Assembly: GCA_902465775.1 (NCBI GenBank)
Contig: CABQOJ010000068.1
Span: forward strand, 1 to 6,783
From: an uncultured Porphyromonas sp.
GTDB taxonomy: Bacteria; Bacteroidota; Bacteroidia; Bacteroidales; Porphyromonadaceae
Length of the DNA stretch: 6,783 nt
Reading direction: 5' to 3'
The position numbers were made by a program, and so were the translations under genes. Shown here in pieces: positions 1-6,647 of the stretch; position 1 is the stretch's first letter, and each line of letters begins with the position of its first letter. The notes under the pieces are model-generated. The model was not told where the DNA came from. It saw only the letters and a program-made list of their open reading frames with translations, and made no database searches.

Positions 1-16
1 TGTGGAGGCACAGTAG

Positions 17-47
17 TTATGTCACTCCACACTGTATCTTATGTTTG
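17..47 (+). promoter_or_regulatory. Candidate Bacteroidota sigma-70 promoter for the T9SS protease
   Basis: TATGTTTG at 40-47 matches the Bacteroidota -7 consensus TAnnTTTG exactly. The upstream -33 element is weak: only a TTATG-like stretch near 17-21 at about the expected spacing. Transcription would start near 53-55, leaving a leader of about 52 nt before the ATG at 107. No purine-rich Shine-Dalgarno sequence is seen before that ATG, which is common in this phylum. The call rests mainly on the -7 match and its position. Confidence 0.5.
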
Positions 48-106
48 GGTCGTGACTAAACTCTATAGTTACATCTAATCAAACAAAGCACAGTTTACAC
101 CGCTTT

Positions 107-3034
107 ATGAATCATTCATTTATATCCAAACTACTAGCTGTGGGTGTCGTAGCCCTCTCTTGGGTTGGAGGACTCGTAGCACAGCAGTCTTTTGGAGGCG
201 TACCAGCTGGCTTCACAGCCTCCACGACAGAGCTACGTTCGGCTGAGGCTACGCCTGTCATTCGTGTCCTCCCCGAGTTCAATGTTCAGGACTTCAAGAC
301 AGCACACCAGTGGAACAAGGGGCAGGTACAGTTCAAGCGCCTTACCATCGGTCGTGTCTTAGAGACCTCTATCGACTTCTCTCGTCAGGCTCGGGCTATC
401 GAGCTGGAGTATGGCAAGATTATCTATCGTCTTCGTATCTCCTCTCCAGGAGCTCAGGCTATGACGCTCCTCTATGACGACTTCTTTATCCCCAACGATG
501 GTGGTCGTCTCTACATCTATACGCCTGATCGCTCTGTACTCTTAGGAGCTTACACCTATGAGACCCATCCCAAGCATGGTGGCTTCGCCAATGAACCTCT
601 GAATGGTGATGAGGTTATTATGGAGTATGAGCCAGGACGTACGGGAGCGATGCCTACGCTACGGGTCTCTGGTGTCGGCTACATCTACGATGCTAGAGTA
701 GACAACAAGACCAACAAGCTCCGTCGCCATTTCGATCCCGGTGAAGATGAGAGTGGTGATCCGATCCCTCAGATCGGCATCAACTGTCCTGAGGGTGCTG
801 AGTGGCAAGCCGAGAAGACGGGTGTCTGCCAGCTCATCATGTATGATGGGGAGAGCGTGGGACTCTGCTCGGGCAACTTGATGAACAATACCAACGAAGA
901 CTTCAGACCTTTCATTCTCTCTGCGGCACACTGTATCTCTCTAAGCACAGAGCAAGAGGTAGTGCAGGAGGATCTAGACAAGTGGACCTTTGTCTTCCAC
1001 TATGAGAAGCCTACTTGTAGCAATGGCTCTGTAGCGCTCAATCGTGGCAAGTCTATCGTAGGGTGTGATGTGCGTACGTTCCTTCCCTTCTTAGGTATGA
1101 GTGATGGTCTGCTCCTCGAGGCACATACACAGGTGCCTGAGAACTATCGCGTCTACTACAACGGCTGGGATCGCTGGTCTGTACTGCCCAAGACCCCAGC
1201 TGTAGGTATACACCACCCGACGGGAGATGCTAAGAAGATCTCTATCGCAGATGGCCCTATCACAATAGGTCAGTGGGATAGTGACGGTGATAAGGGAGCT
1301 GAGAAGGCGCACTTCGTATTCCAGTATACAAAGGGTGCTACCGAGGGTGGTTCCTCTGGCTCTTCACTCTTTAGTGCCGAGCACCTAGTCGTCGGTACGC
1401 TGACTGGTGGTCGTACAAAGGGTGATGACTTCTACGGACGTCTCAAGTTCCACTGGGATCACTTTAAGAAGAATGATACGATCGACTGTATGGACATCTA
1501 CCTCGATCCTAAGGAAGGTGGTACAGCTCGTAAGCTAGAGGGGACGTGGCGCAATGGTCTGAAGCCTCTACAGCCTGTGTCTGACTTCAAGGTACAGGTG
1601 ACCAATACGGAGGCAAACCTCTCTTGGGCAGCTATCGACAAAAATACGATCCCTGCTGAGTGGAAGGTCTTCTATCGCATCTATCGCAATGGAGCCTTTA
1701 TCACAGAGATTACAGACAATAAGTACACCGAGTCACGTGAGGTAGCTCTCGGAGACAAAGCTCGTGAGGGCTCTGTCGTCTATGGTGTACAGGTACGCTA
1801 CGACTACGGTGGTAAGACGCTACCTGATGATGGACATAATGAAGGCAAGGCATACACCTCAGGCGAGTCTGATCTCATCGAGCAGGGCGCTTACTGGGGC
1901 AATGCTGTACACACGATGCCTGCTACCGCCAAGGCTAGTAGCAATGGTGTCATCGTCACTTGGCACGATCCCGCTAACCTTCAGGAGGTCTCTCTCTTTG
2001 GTTATCCCGATCCTGACAAGATGGAGTTTATCACTTACAAGCATCCTAAGGCTGAGCTCAAAGGTCGCTACGCTACACCCAACCGCTACAACCTGACGGT
2101 ACGTATCGCCAGTGATCGCTTTGTCGGTGAGCCTACTCCTACGCTCTATGCCGTACGTCTCGTACCCGACTCTCTGATCAATGTCCCTGACAATCAAAAT
2201 GCTCAGCGCTACACGATCATCCTGCGCAATGGTACCGAGGAGAATGACAAGCTGGGTGGTATAGCTGGTATCACGTATGAGCAGATGTTCAACGTGCCAC
2301 AAGACTGGAAGCCCGGTGAGTGGGTTACCGTACTTCTAGACAAGCCTTTCAGGATCAATCCTATGAATGATCTCTTCATCGGCTATGGTATCACGAACAA
2401 TGATGACGCTGCAGGTGTCGTCTGTGTCAAGAACACCAACGACGCTTTACGTCCTTACGTAGACGCCTTCCTACTCACTGGTCAAAGGGCTGTGCCATAC
2501 CCCGAGAGCAACTACAAGGGTTCTACAGTACCTGAGGAGTATCACGCTATGCGCTTCGTCTTCGCTCCCTCTGAGAACGTAGAGCAGCACAGCGACTTCA
2601 CTTGCTTTGCCAAGGGTAAGGTACCCGTACCATTCCCCAAGGTCAAGAGCTATAAGCTCCTCAAGAACGGGAAGGTCATCGCTGAAGGTATCACTGCCAA
2701 TGAGTACCAAGATGCTACGGGCAATACGACCGACAGCTACACTGTAGAGGTCATTTACAAGGATGCAGGTGCTTATGCTCCTGTAGGTGTCAGCGAGGTA
2801 GAGCGTGGTCTCGAGCCTGTCGCTTATCCTACGCAGATCGACGCTACGGCTCAGCTCTACGTAGAGAATTGTGCTGAGGTGCTGACGCTCCGCGTACTGA
2901 CCGTCGAGGGCGTTAGCGTGATGCAGATCGATCAGCCAGGTCGCGTTGTAGATCTCTCTACGCTACCTGCTGGTCAGTATGTCGTCGTAATGCAGACGGC
3001 TACAGGTACATTCACACAGTACATCACCAAGTAA
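107..3034 (+). CDS. Secreted PepK-like lysyl endopeptidase (trypsin-fold serine protease) with T9SS C-terminal sorting domain
   Basis: A 975-residue exported protease. Residues 1-25 are a Sec signal peptide, with cleavage likely after LVA (A25|Q26). Residues 26 to about 220 look like a propeptide. The catalytic domain, about 222-470, resembles Achromobacter lysyl endopeptidase (API). It shows INCPEG (225-230), LSAAHC with His275, MSDGLLLE with Asp333, GWDR with Trp354, HHPTGDAKKIS (369-379), His402, and GGSSGSS with the nucleophile probably Ser417. Asp441 in DFYGR aligns, from memory, with API Asp225, which sets lysine specificity. An FN3-like segment follows (about 487-600), then a jelly-roll-like segment (about 600-795) and a second FN3-like stretch (about 840-900). 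Residues 905-975 match a T9SS sorting domain, with DLSTLPAGQYVV near the end. Secretion through the outer membrane, with CTD removal and surface attachment or release, follows from the family. The closest named relative I recall is P. gingivalis PepK. It appears monocistronic. Confidence 0.92.
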   Translation: MNHSFISKLLAVGVVALSWVGGLVAQQSFGGVPAGFTASTTELRSAEATPVIRVLPEFNVQDFKTAHQWNKGQVQFKRLTIGRVLETSIDFSRQARAIELEYGKIIYRLRISSPGAQAMTLLYDDFFIPNDGGRLYIYTPDRSVLLGAYTYETHPKHGGFANEPLNGDEVIMEYEPGRTGAMPTLRVSGVGYIYDARVDNKTNKLRRHFDPGEDESGDPIPQIGINCPEGAEWQAEKTGVCQLIMYDGESVGLCSGNLMNNTNEDFRPFILSAAHCISLSTEQEVVQEDLDKWTFVFHYEKPTCSNGSVALNRGKSIVGCDVRTFLPFLGMSDGLLLEAHTQVPENYRVYYNGWDRWSVLPKTPAVGIHHPTGDAKKISIADGPITIGQWDSDGDKGAEKAHFVFQYTKGATEGGSSGSSLFSAEHLVVGTLTGGRTKGDDFYGRLKFHWDHFKKNDTIDCMDIYLDPKEGGTARKLEGTWRNGLKPLQPVSDFKVQVTNTEANLSWAAIDKNTIPAEWKVFYRIYRNGAFITEITDNKYTESREVALGDKAREGSVVYGVQVRYDYGGKTLPDDGHNEGKAYTSGESDLIEQGAYWGNAVHTMPATAKASSNGVIVTWHDPANLQEVSLFGYPDPDKMEFITYKHPKAELKGRYATPNRYNLTVRIASDRFVGEPTPTLYAVRLVPDSLINVPDNQNAQRYTIILRNGTEENDKLGGIAGITYEQMFNVPQDWKPGEWVTVLLDKPFRINPMNDLFIGYGITNNDDAAGVVCVKNTNDALRPYVDAFLLTGQRAVPYPESNYKGSTVPEEYHAMRFVFAPSENVEQHSDFTCFAKGKVPVPFPKVKSYKLLKNGKVIAEGITANEYQDATGNTTDSYTVEVIYKDAGAYAPVGVSEVERGLEPVAYPTQIDATAQLYVENCAEVLTLRVLTVEGVSVMQIDQPGRVVDLSTLPAGQYVVVMQTATGTFTQYITK

Positions 3035-3130
3035 AGTCACTTCACGAGACCAGGGCCTCATAGCTCATACGGTCTCAGCAGGGGGCTGCGTGACCAAACA
3101 GATTCAGGCGTGCACCCCATAATCTACAGC

Positions 3131-3170
3131 CAGGAGCGTGGTAAGGAGATAGATCCTTATCACGCTCCTG
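3131..3170 (+). terminator. Probable transcription terminator hairpin after the protease gene
   Basis: CAGGAGCGTGGTAAGGA (3131-3147) and TCCTTATCACGCTCCTG (3154-3170) form a 17-bp stem with a single G-U wobble and a 6-nt GATAGA loop. It begins 97 nt after the protease stop codon. Only ATTTATAG follows, so a classic run of U residues is missing. It may act as a terminator or as a 3'-end stabilising hairpin. Because the symmetry is nearly perfect, it could work in either direction, but no minus-strand gene is seen nearby. Confidence 0.6.
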
Positions 3171-3279
3171 ATTTATAGTAGCTGTCCACGAATAGCTCTG
3201 TCTTTGGCACATCCGATCACTCAGATTGTGTTGACACTTCTGAGAGATTCCGACCAGTATCAAGGAAATCGAACAACTC

Positions 3280-3394
3280 CTCGGTGGGGATTCTGAAACC
3301 TCCACGGAGATGCGAAAAAAATCTTCCGAACTTTGATTCCTTTCTTCCGAAGTTTCACTTCATTCTTCCGAAGTTTTATCTCAGCCCTCCGTGG
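3280..3394. repeat. 21-bp tandem triplet enclosed by inverted arms
   Basis: Three contiguous 21-bp units start at 3323, 3344 and 3365, and each opens with CTTCCGAA(C/G)TTT. The first 12 bases are conserved and the remainder has diverged. The array is framed by CCACGGAG (3302-3309) and its exact complement CTCCGTGG (3387-3394). The left arm can also pair with CTCGGTGGGG at 3280-3289 to form a local hairpin, so two alternative foldings exist. A related imperfect stem, CTCCC...GGGAG, lies just downstream at 3409-3437. On the minus strand the units would read as a K(L/V)RK heptad, but no credible gene is present. The function is unknown. Confidence 0.75.
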
Positions 3395-3492
3395 GGAATT
3401 TTCGTTTGCTCCCTGGAGATCCCCGATTTCCCCGGGAGACGTGTAACGGTTGTAGGGACGCTCGGTCGAGCGTCCGTTCCCGAACAACGAGA

Positions 3493-3628
3493 CGTATAAC
3501 GGCTGTAGGGACGCACGGTCGTGCGTCCGTTGTATCAAAGGTTACAGCATCCGTTACGTCAAATGTTACAGCGTTGTTGTTTTAACGGGAACGGACGCAC
3601 GACCGTGCGTCCCTACAACCGTTACACG
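3493..3628. mobile_element. Putative MITE-like element with 39-bp terminal inverted repeats
   Basis: The left end (3493-3531) and right end (3590-3628) are inverted repeats of each other at 37 of 39 positions. Each begins CGT(A/G)TAACGG(C/T)TGTAGGG and contains one palindrome copy. The 136-bp element carries two 24-mers and the GTTGTTTTAACGGGAAC spacer inside, with no coding capacity of its own. A further 39-bp end copy, in the same orientation as the left end, sits alone at 3440-3478. No clear target-site duplication is seen, so mobility is inferred from structure alone. An old cluster grown by local duplication is the main alternative. Confidence 0.5.
3525..3572 (+). repeat. 24-bp tandem repeat, two units (block A)
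   Basis: The units are 3525-3548 and 3549-3572, directly abutting. Unit 1 reads GTCCGTTGTATCAAAGG followed by TTACAGC. Unit 2 starts with ATCC and carries the ACGTCAAATG variant in the middle. The first bases of unit 1 overlap the right arm of the palindrome at 3509-3528. There are no spacers, so this is not a CRISPR array. Confidence 0.85.
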
Positions 3629-3640
3629 TTGGGTGGTTCG

Positions 3641-3670
3641 ACAACGGACGCACGGTCGTGCGTCCGTTGT
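3641..3670. repeat. 30-nt near-perfect palindrome (longest copy in the cluster)
   Basis: ACAACGGACGCACG (3641-3654) and CGTGCGTCCGTTGT (3657-3670) are exact reverse complements separated by a 2-base GT centre. This copy extends the shared 20-bp palindrome by five bases on each side. In RNA it would form a very stable GC-rich hairpin with a small loop. It may also form a cruciform in DNA. Confidence 0.85.
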
Positions 3671-3733
3671 ATCAAAGGTTACAGCGTCCGTTGTATCAAA
3701 GGTTACAGCGTCCGTTGCGTCAAATGTTACAGC
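3662..3733 (+). repeat. 24-bp tandem repeat, three units (block B)
   Basis: The units are 3662-3685, 3686-3709 and 3710-3733. The first two are identical to each other and to the first unit of block A. The third has the GCGTCAAATG variant, resembling the last unit of block A. The simplest history is block duplication plus gain or loss of one internal unit. As 24 is a multiple of three, the reading frame running into the downstream lipoprotein gene stays open through the array by chance. Confidence 0.87.
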
Positions 3734-3862
3734 GTCGTTGTTTTAACGGGAACGGACGCACAGATCGTGCGTCCCTACATTTCGCTACACGTCTCGCGTG
3801 TTTCTACGGCGGGTTCGTCTCATCGGGCTAGCCGAGACAGCCTGCTTCACGTTGTGATTTCG

Positions 3863-3870
3863 TATCTTTG
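3863..3870 (+). promoter_or_regulatory. Bacteroidota -7 box for the GHL10-hemW operon
   Basis: TATCTTTG matches the TAnnTTTG -7 consensus and ends 25 nt before the ATG at 3896, giving a predicted leader of roughly 15-20 nt. No good -33 TTG is seen at the normal spacing, so strength is uncertain. Its position downstream of the in-frame ATG at 3521 supports 3896 as the real start of the lipoprotein gene. The repeat cluster ends about 70 bp upstream of it. Confidence 0.55.
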
Positions 3871-3895
3871 CGGTATCTATCAATTCACAAGAGCG

Positions 3896-5488
3896 ATGTC
3901 CCAGAGACTTAGATCCCCACTTTTATCTACACTATGTCAGTCAGTACTGCTGTTGCTGACACTTTTCCTTCTTAGCCAGTGCGGTACGCGCAGATCCACG
4001 CCACGGCGACCACATATTGAGCTACCCGACTGTACGCTAAGTGAGGAGCCCTATCCCGCGCCACAACGCCCCAAGGCTGAGATGCGCGCTGTGTGGCTCA
4101 CGACGATCTGGGGACTGGACTGGCCCAAGATGACGGCCGATACGCATGCCGGCATGGTGCGACAGCAGGAGTCGCTCGACAAGATGCTCGATGACTGCGT
4201 GCGTGCGGGGATCAATACGGTCTTCCTACAGGTACGTCTGCGTGGCGATCTGCTCTATCCAAGTACCCTCGAGCCTCTCTCTACGACGATTAGCAAGACG
4301 GGTGTGCTACCCGAGGGTTATGACCCGCTTCAGTACGCCATCGATGCGTGTCACCACCGTGGTCTGAGCGTGCATGCCTGGATGGTCTCCTATCCGCTAG
4401 GGACCAATGATCATGTGCGGGCGCTGGCTAAGCAGGGTAAGGGTTTCTACGCAGCGCATCCTGAGATGTGTCTCCGACAGGGCAATGCTTGGTTTATGGA
4501 CCCCGCTCAGCCTGCTGTGCGTACGCATATGGCTCAGCTGGTGCGTGACCTAGTGACCCGCTATGATGTGGATGGTGTGCACCTAGACTATATTCGCTAT
4601 CCTGATGGCCCCAATAAGTTTAACGACCTCAAGAGCTATCAGCGCATGAATCCCGAGCGGCTACCTCGTATGGCCTGGCGCGAGGCAAATGTGACGGCGA
4701 TGATCGACACGCTCCACCGTACGATACAAGAGGTAGCGCCTGAGGTTGCGCTCTCTACGGCTTGCATTGGCAAGTATCAGCAGCTACCGAAGCCTGCTCC
4801 TAAAGGCTACTTTTGCAAGGACGATGTGTCGCAAGATCCGCTCGTATGGTTTCAGCGCGGTATCGTGGACTTCATCGTGCCGATGATCTACTACAAGGAT
4901 GCCCACTTCAACTACTACATAGCGGATTGGGCCAAGCGCATCGCACCCCACGGACCGATCGTGGCGGGGCTTGGCGTCTACCGCCTTTATGACAACTCGC
5001 GCTGGAAGCTACAAGACATTTACAATCAGCTCGACACGCTGGCGCAGTACAATCTCTCAGGGGTGAGCTACTACCGTGCTGAGCAATTCCTACAGATGTA
5101 CAACCAGCTACCTGCCGAGCGACAGGATCAGCTCCTCCTGCCTACGTTGCGTCCTACCTTTGGCGCAGCACCTCGCATTCCCTTTGGCCGGGCAAAGGTT
5201 GAGGAGATCGTGGATGACGGAGAGCAACTGACCGTCACTTGGGGCTATGACCTCAAGGAGCCGACGGGGCACACTTTCAATCTATACTACCGTCTCTACG
5301 GCTCGCACCTGGACTGTCCTCTCGTGCTGCTGGGGCAAAACCTCGCAGGGCGCTCGGCGGTCATCTCTCGTGACTTCCTTCCGAAAGATGTCTTGGTCGA
5401 GTTCTTTGTAGAGCCTGCCACCTTTAGCGGACATACTGGCCAGCTCTCAGCGGGGGCGCTTTACTACAACTCGGATGAGCTAAAGTAA
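3896..5488 (+). CDS. Putative lipoprotein, family 10 glycosidase-like (GHL10, YngK/DigH relative)
   Basis: A 530-residue envelope protein. Residues 1-29 form a lipoprotein-type signal: basic start, hydrophobic run 17-26, then LLSQC with Cys29 as the probable acylated residue. The body matches the GHL10 family (PF02638) from memory, with EMRAVWLTT at 62-70 near the domain start and YDVDGVHLDYIRYP at 223-236. Asp231 in the latter is a likely active-site acid. VDFIVPMIYYKD (324-335) and GLGVYRL (358-364) are further (beta/alpha)8-barrel strands. About 430-530 looks like an FN3-type beta domain. E. coli DigH of this family cleaves glycan strands lacking stem peptides, so a peptidoglycan role is a reasonable inference; the substrate here is unproven. 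An in-frame ATG lies 375 bases upstream, but it would translate the repeat cluster and bury the signal peptide. An AAGAG-like stretch precedes the chosen ATG. hemW follows after 3 bases. Confidence 0.88.
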   Translation: MSQRLRSPLLSTLCQSVLLLLTLFLLSQCGTRRSTPRRPHIELPDCTLSEEPYPAPQRPKAEMRAVWLTTIWGLDWPKMTADTHAGMVRQQESLDKMLDDCVRAGINTVFLQVRLRGDLLYPSTLEPLSTTISKTGVLPEGYDPLQYAIDACHHRGLSVHAWMVSYPLGTNDHVRALAKQGKGFYAAHPEMCLRQGNAWFMDPAQPAVRTHMAQLVRDLVTRYDVDGVHLDYIRYPDGPNKFNDLKSYQRMNPERLPRMAWREANVTAMIDTLHRTIQEVAPEVALSTACIGKYQQLPKPAPKGYFCKDDVSQDPLVWFQRGIVDFIVPMIYYKDAHFNYYIADWAKRIAPHGPIVAGLGVYRLYDNSRWKLQDIYNQLDTLAQYNLSGVSYYRAEQFLQMYNQLPAERQDQLLLPTLRPTFGAAPRIPFGRAKVEEIVDDGEQLTVTWGYDLKEPTGHTFNLYYRLYGSHLDCPLVLLGQNLAGRSAVISRDFLPKDVLVEFFVEPATFSGHTGQLSAGALYYNSDELK

Positions 5489-5491
5489 ACT

Positions 5492-6607
5492 ATGTGGGGG
5501 CTCTACCTGCATATCCCGTTTTGCCCTACACGGTGCATCTATTGCGACTTCTACTCGCAGAGCGACTTGTCGCTACAGAGCTCCTTTGTGGAGGCGCTCT
5601 GCCGTGAGCTAGAGTTATACCACGACCGAGCTGCGTGGGCTACGGCTCCTCGTACCATTTACCTCGGCGGGGGGACACCTAGTAGTCTCCCGCTCCCACT
5701 CCTAGAGCGAATGATGCAGCAGATCCGCTCGCTCTGGACACTGGATAAGACGATCGAGATAACCATTGAGGCGAATCCCGAGGACGTGTCACCTGAATGG
5801 GCCAATGGGGTGGTGCAGCTAGGCTTCAACCGCATTAGCCTGGGGGTGCAAAGCTGGAGCGATAAGACGCTGCGCTTCTTACATCGTCGCCACTCTGCTG
5901 CACAAGCCGAGCGGGCTGTCAACTATATACGAGAAGCGGGCATTAACAATGTGAGCATCGATCTGATCTTCGCACTGCCCGAGGGATATGAGCGGGACTG
6001 GGCCGAAAGCTTGGCGTATGCGCTGTCACTGCCCGTGACGCATCTCTCAGCCTACGGCTTGACCTACGAGAGTGGCACACGGCTGGATCGTATGCGGGAG
6101 CGCGGAGAGGTGATCCCCTCAAGCGAAGAAACCTACGTGGCGCAGTACTATGCGCTGGTCGCAGCCTGTCGGAAGGCTGGCTTTACGCATTATGAATTGT
6201 CCAACTGGTCGCTTCCAGGCTTTGCTTCTCAGCACAACAGCGCCTACTGGGCTGGCACTCCTTATCTGGGGCTAGGACCTAGCGCTCATAGCTACATGTC
6301 GGGGCATCGCTGGTGGAATGTCTCCGACATACACCTCTACATAGAGCGTCTGCAGCAGGAAACGCTCCCGATTGCCGATGAGGAGTGGCTCTCACCGACT
6401 GAACTATACGAAGAGTGTGTCATGCTGGGGCTGCGCACCAGCCGTGGCATAGACCTCCGTCAGCCAGCACTGCGAGAAGTACCACTTATGGAGCGTGCCA
6501 CGCCATGGCTCGATCAGGGACTGCTCACCCTCACTGACGATGACCATCTGCGCTTGACGCACGACGGACTGATCTGGTGCGACCGCATCTGCGCCGCACT
6601 CTGCTAG
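5492..6607 (+). CDS. hemW: HemW, radical-SAM-type heme chaperone (HemN-like)
   Basis: A 371-residue cytoplasmic protein of normal family length. It opens with MWGLYLHIPFC and the cluster motif CxxxCxxC (Cys11, Cys15, Cys18), which binds the 4Fe-4S cluster and SAM. Phe20 sits where true HemN has a fourth cysteine, which argues against coproporphyrinogen dehydrogenase. GGGTPS (59-64), EANPED (94-99) and GFNRISLGVQSW (111-122) are radical-SAM core motifs. HNSAYW (248-253) fits the HNxxYW signature linked to heme binding in HemW, followed by YLGLGPSAHSY. The C-terminal HemN_C-type domain spans about 296-371. Members are often misnamed oxygen-independent coproporphyrinogen III oxidase. HemW inserts heme into target proteins. 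The 3-base gap after the GHL10 gene suggests translational coupling and a shared promoter. Confidence 0.93.
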   Translation: MWGLYLHIPFCPTRCIYCDFYSQSDLSLQSSFVEALCRELELYHDRAAWATAPRTIYLGGGTPSSLPLPLLERMMQQIRSLWTLDKTIEITIEANPEDVSPEWANGVVQLGFNRISLGVQSWSDKTLRFLHRRHSAAQAERAVNYIREAGINNVSIDLIFALPEGYERDWAESLAYALSLPVTHLSAYGLTYESGTRLDRMRERGEVIPSSEETYVAQYYALVAACRKAGFTHYELSNWSLPGFASQHNSAYWAGTPYLGLGPSAHSYMSGHRWWNVSDIHLYIERLQQETLPIADEEWLSPTELYEECVMLGLRTSRGIDLRQPALREVPLMERATPWLDQGLLTLTDDDHLRLTHDGLIWCDRICAALC

Positions 6608-6647
6608 CTCCCCGCCAGAGAACCTATATCTGTTGTCAATTTCGGGA

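Larger units (their letters stand above)
3440..3791. repeat. Palindrome-rich REP/MITE-like repeat cluster
   Basis: About 350 bp of nested repeats fill the middle of the gap between the protease and the lipoprotein gene. Five copies of a roughly 20-bp palindrome lie at 3456-3475, 3509-3528, 3593-3612, 3646-3665 and 3754-3774. Their centres read GGTC, GGTC, GACC, GGTC and a disrupted AGATC, so copies 2/3 and 4/5 form two inverted pairs. Each pair encloses 24-bp tandem repeats and a shared 20-base spacer that differs at one position (3573-3592 and 3734-3753). The two blocks, 3509-3612 and 3646-3774, are therefore copies of one composite unit. The second is longer by one 24-mer plus one inserted base. 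No transposase lies in the window, so any mobilising enzyme would act in trans. Confidence 0.85.

Noticed and set aside
1859..2302. 147-codon minus-strand ORF inside the protease gene
   Set aside because: It is a shadow of a well-supported coding frame carrying continuous domain structure on the plus strand.
3046..3076. GAGACC...GGTCTC inverted repeat just after the protease stop
   Set aside because: Only 6 bp with a 19-base loop; the much stronger hairpin at 3131-3170 is the better terminator candidate.
3220..3244. CTCAGA...TCTGAG inverted repeat
   Set aside because: A short stem with internal mismatches, not adjacent to a gene end or promoter; chance is likely.
3260..3538. Minus-strand ORF with KLRK-type heptads
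   Set aside because: It is made from the 21-bp tandem repeats and palindromes, has no recognisable domain, and no promoter or start context supports it.
3284..3585. Two plus-strand small ORFs across the repeats
   Set aside because: Both are composed of palindrome-derived sequence (GRASV-type residues) and have no independent support.
3525..3733. Possible CRISPR array from the 24-bp repeats
   Set aside because: The repeats abut directly with no unique spacers, total only five units in two groups, and no cas genes are present.
5492..6607. Naming the radical SAM gene hemN
   Set aside because: The fourth cysteine of the HemN CxxxCxxCxC motif is replaced by Phe20, and the HNxxYW motif of HemW is present.
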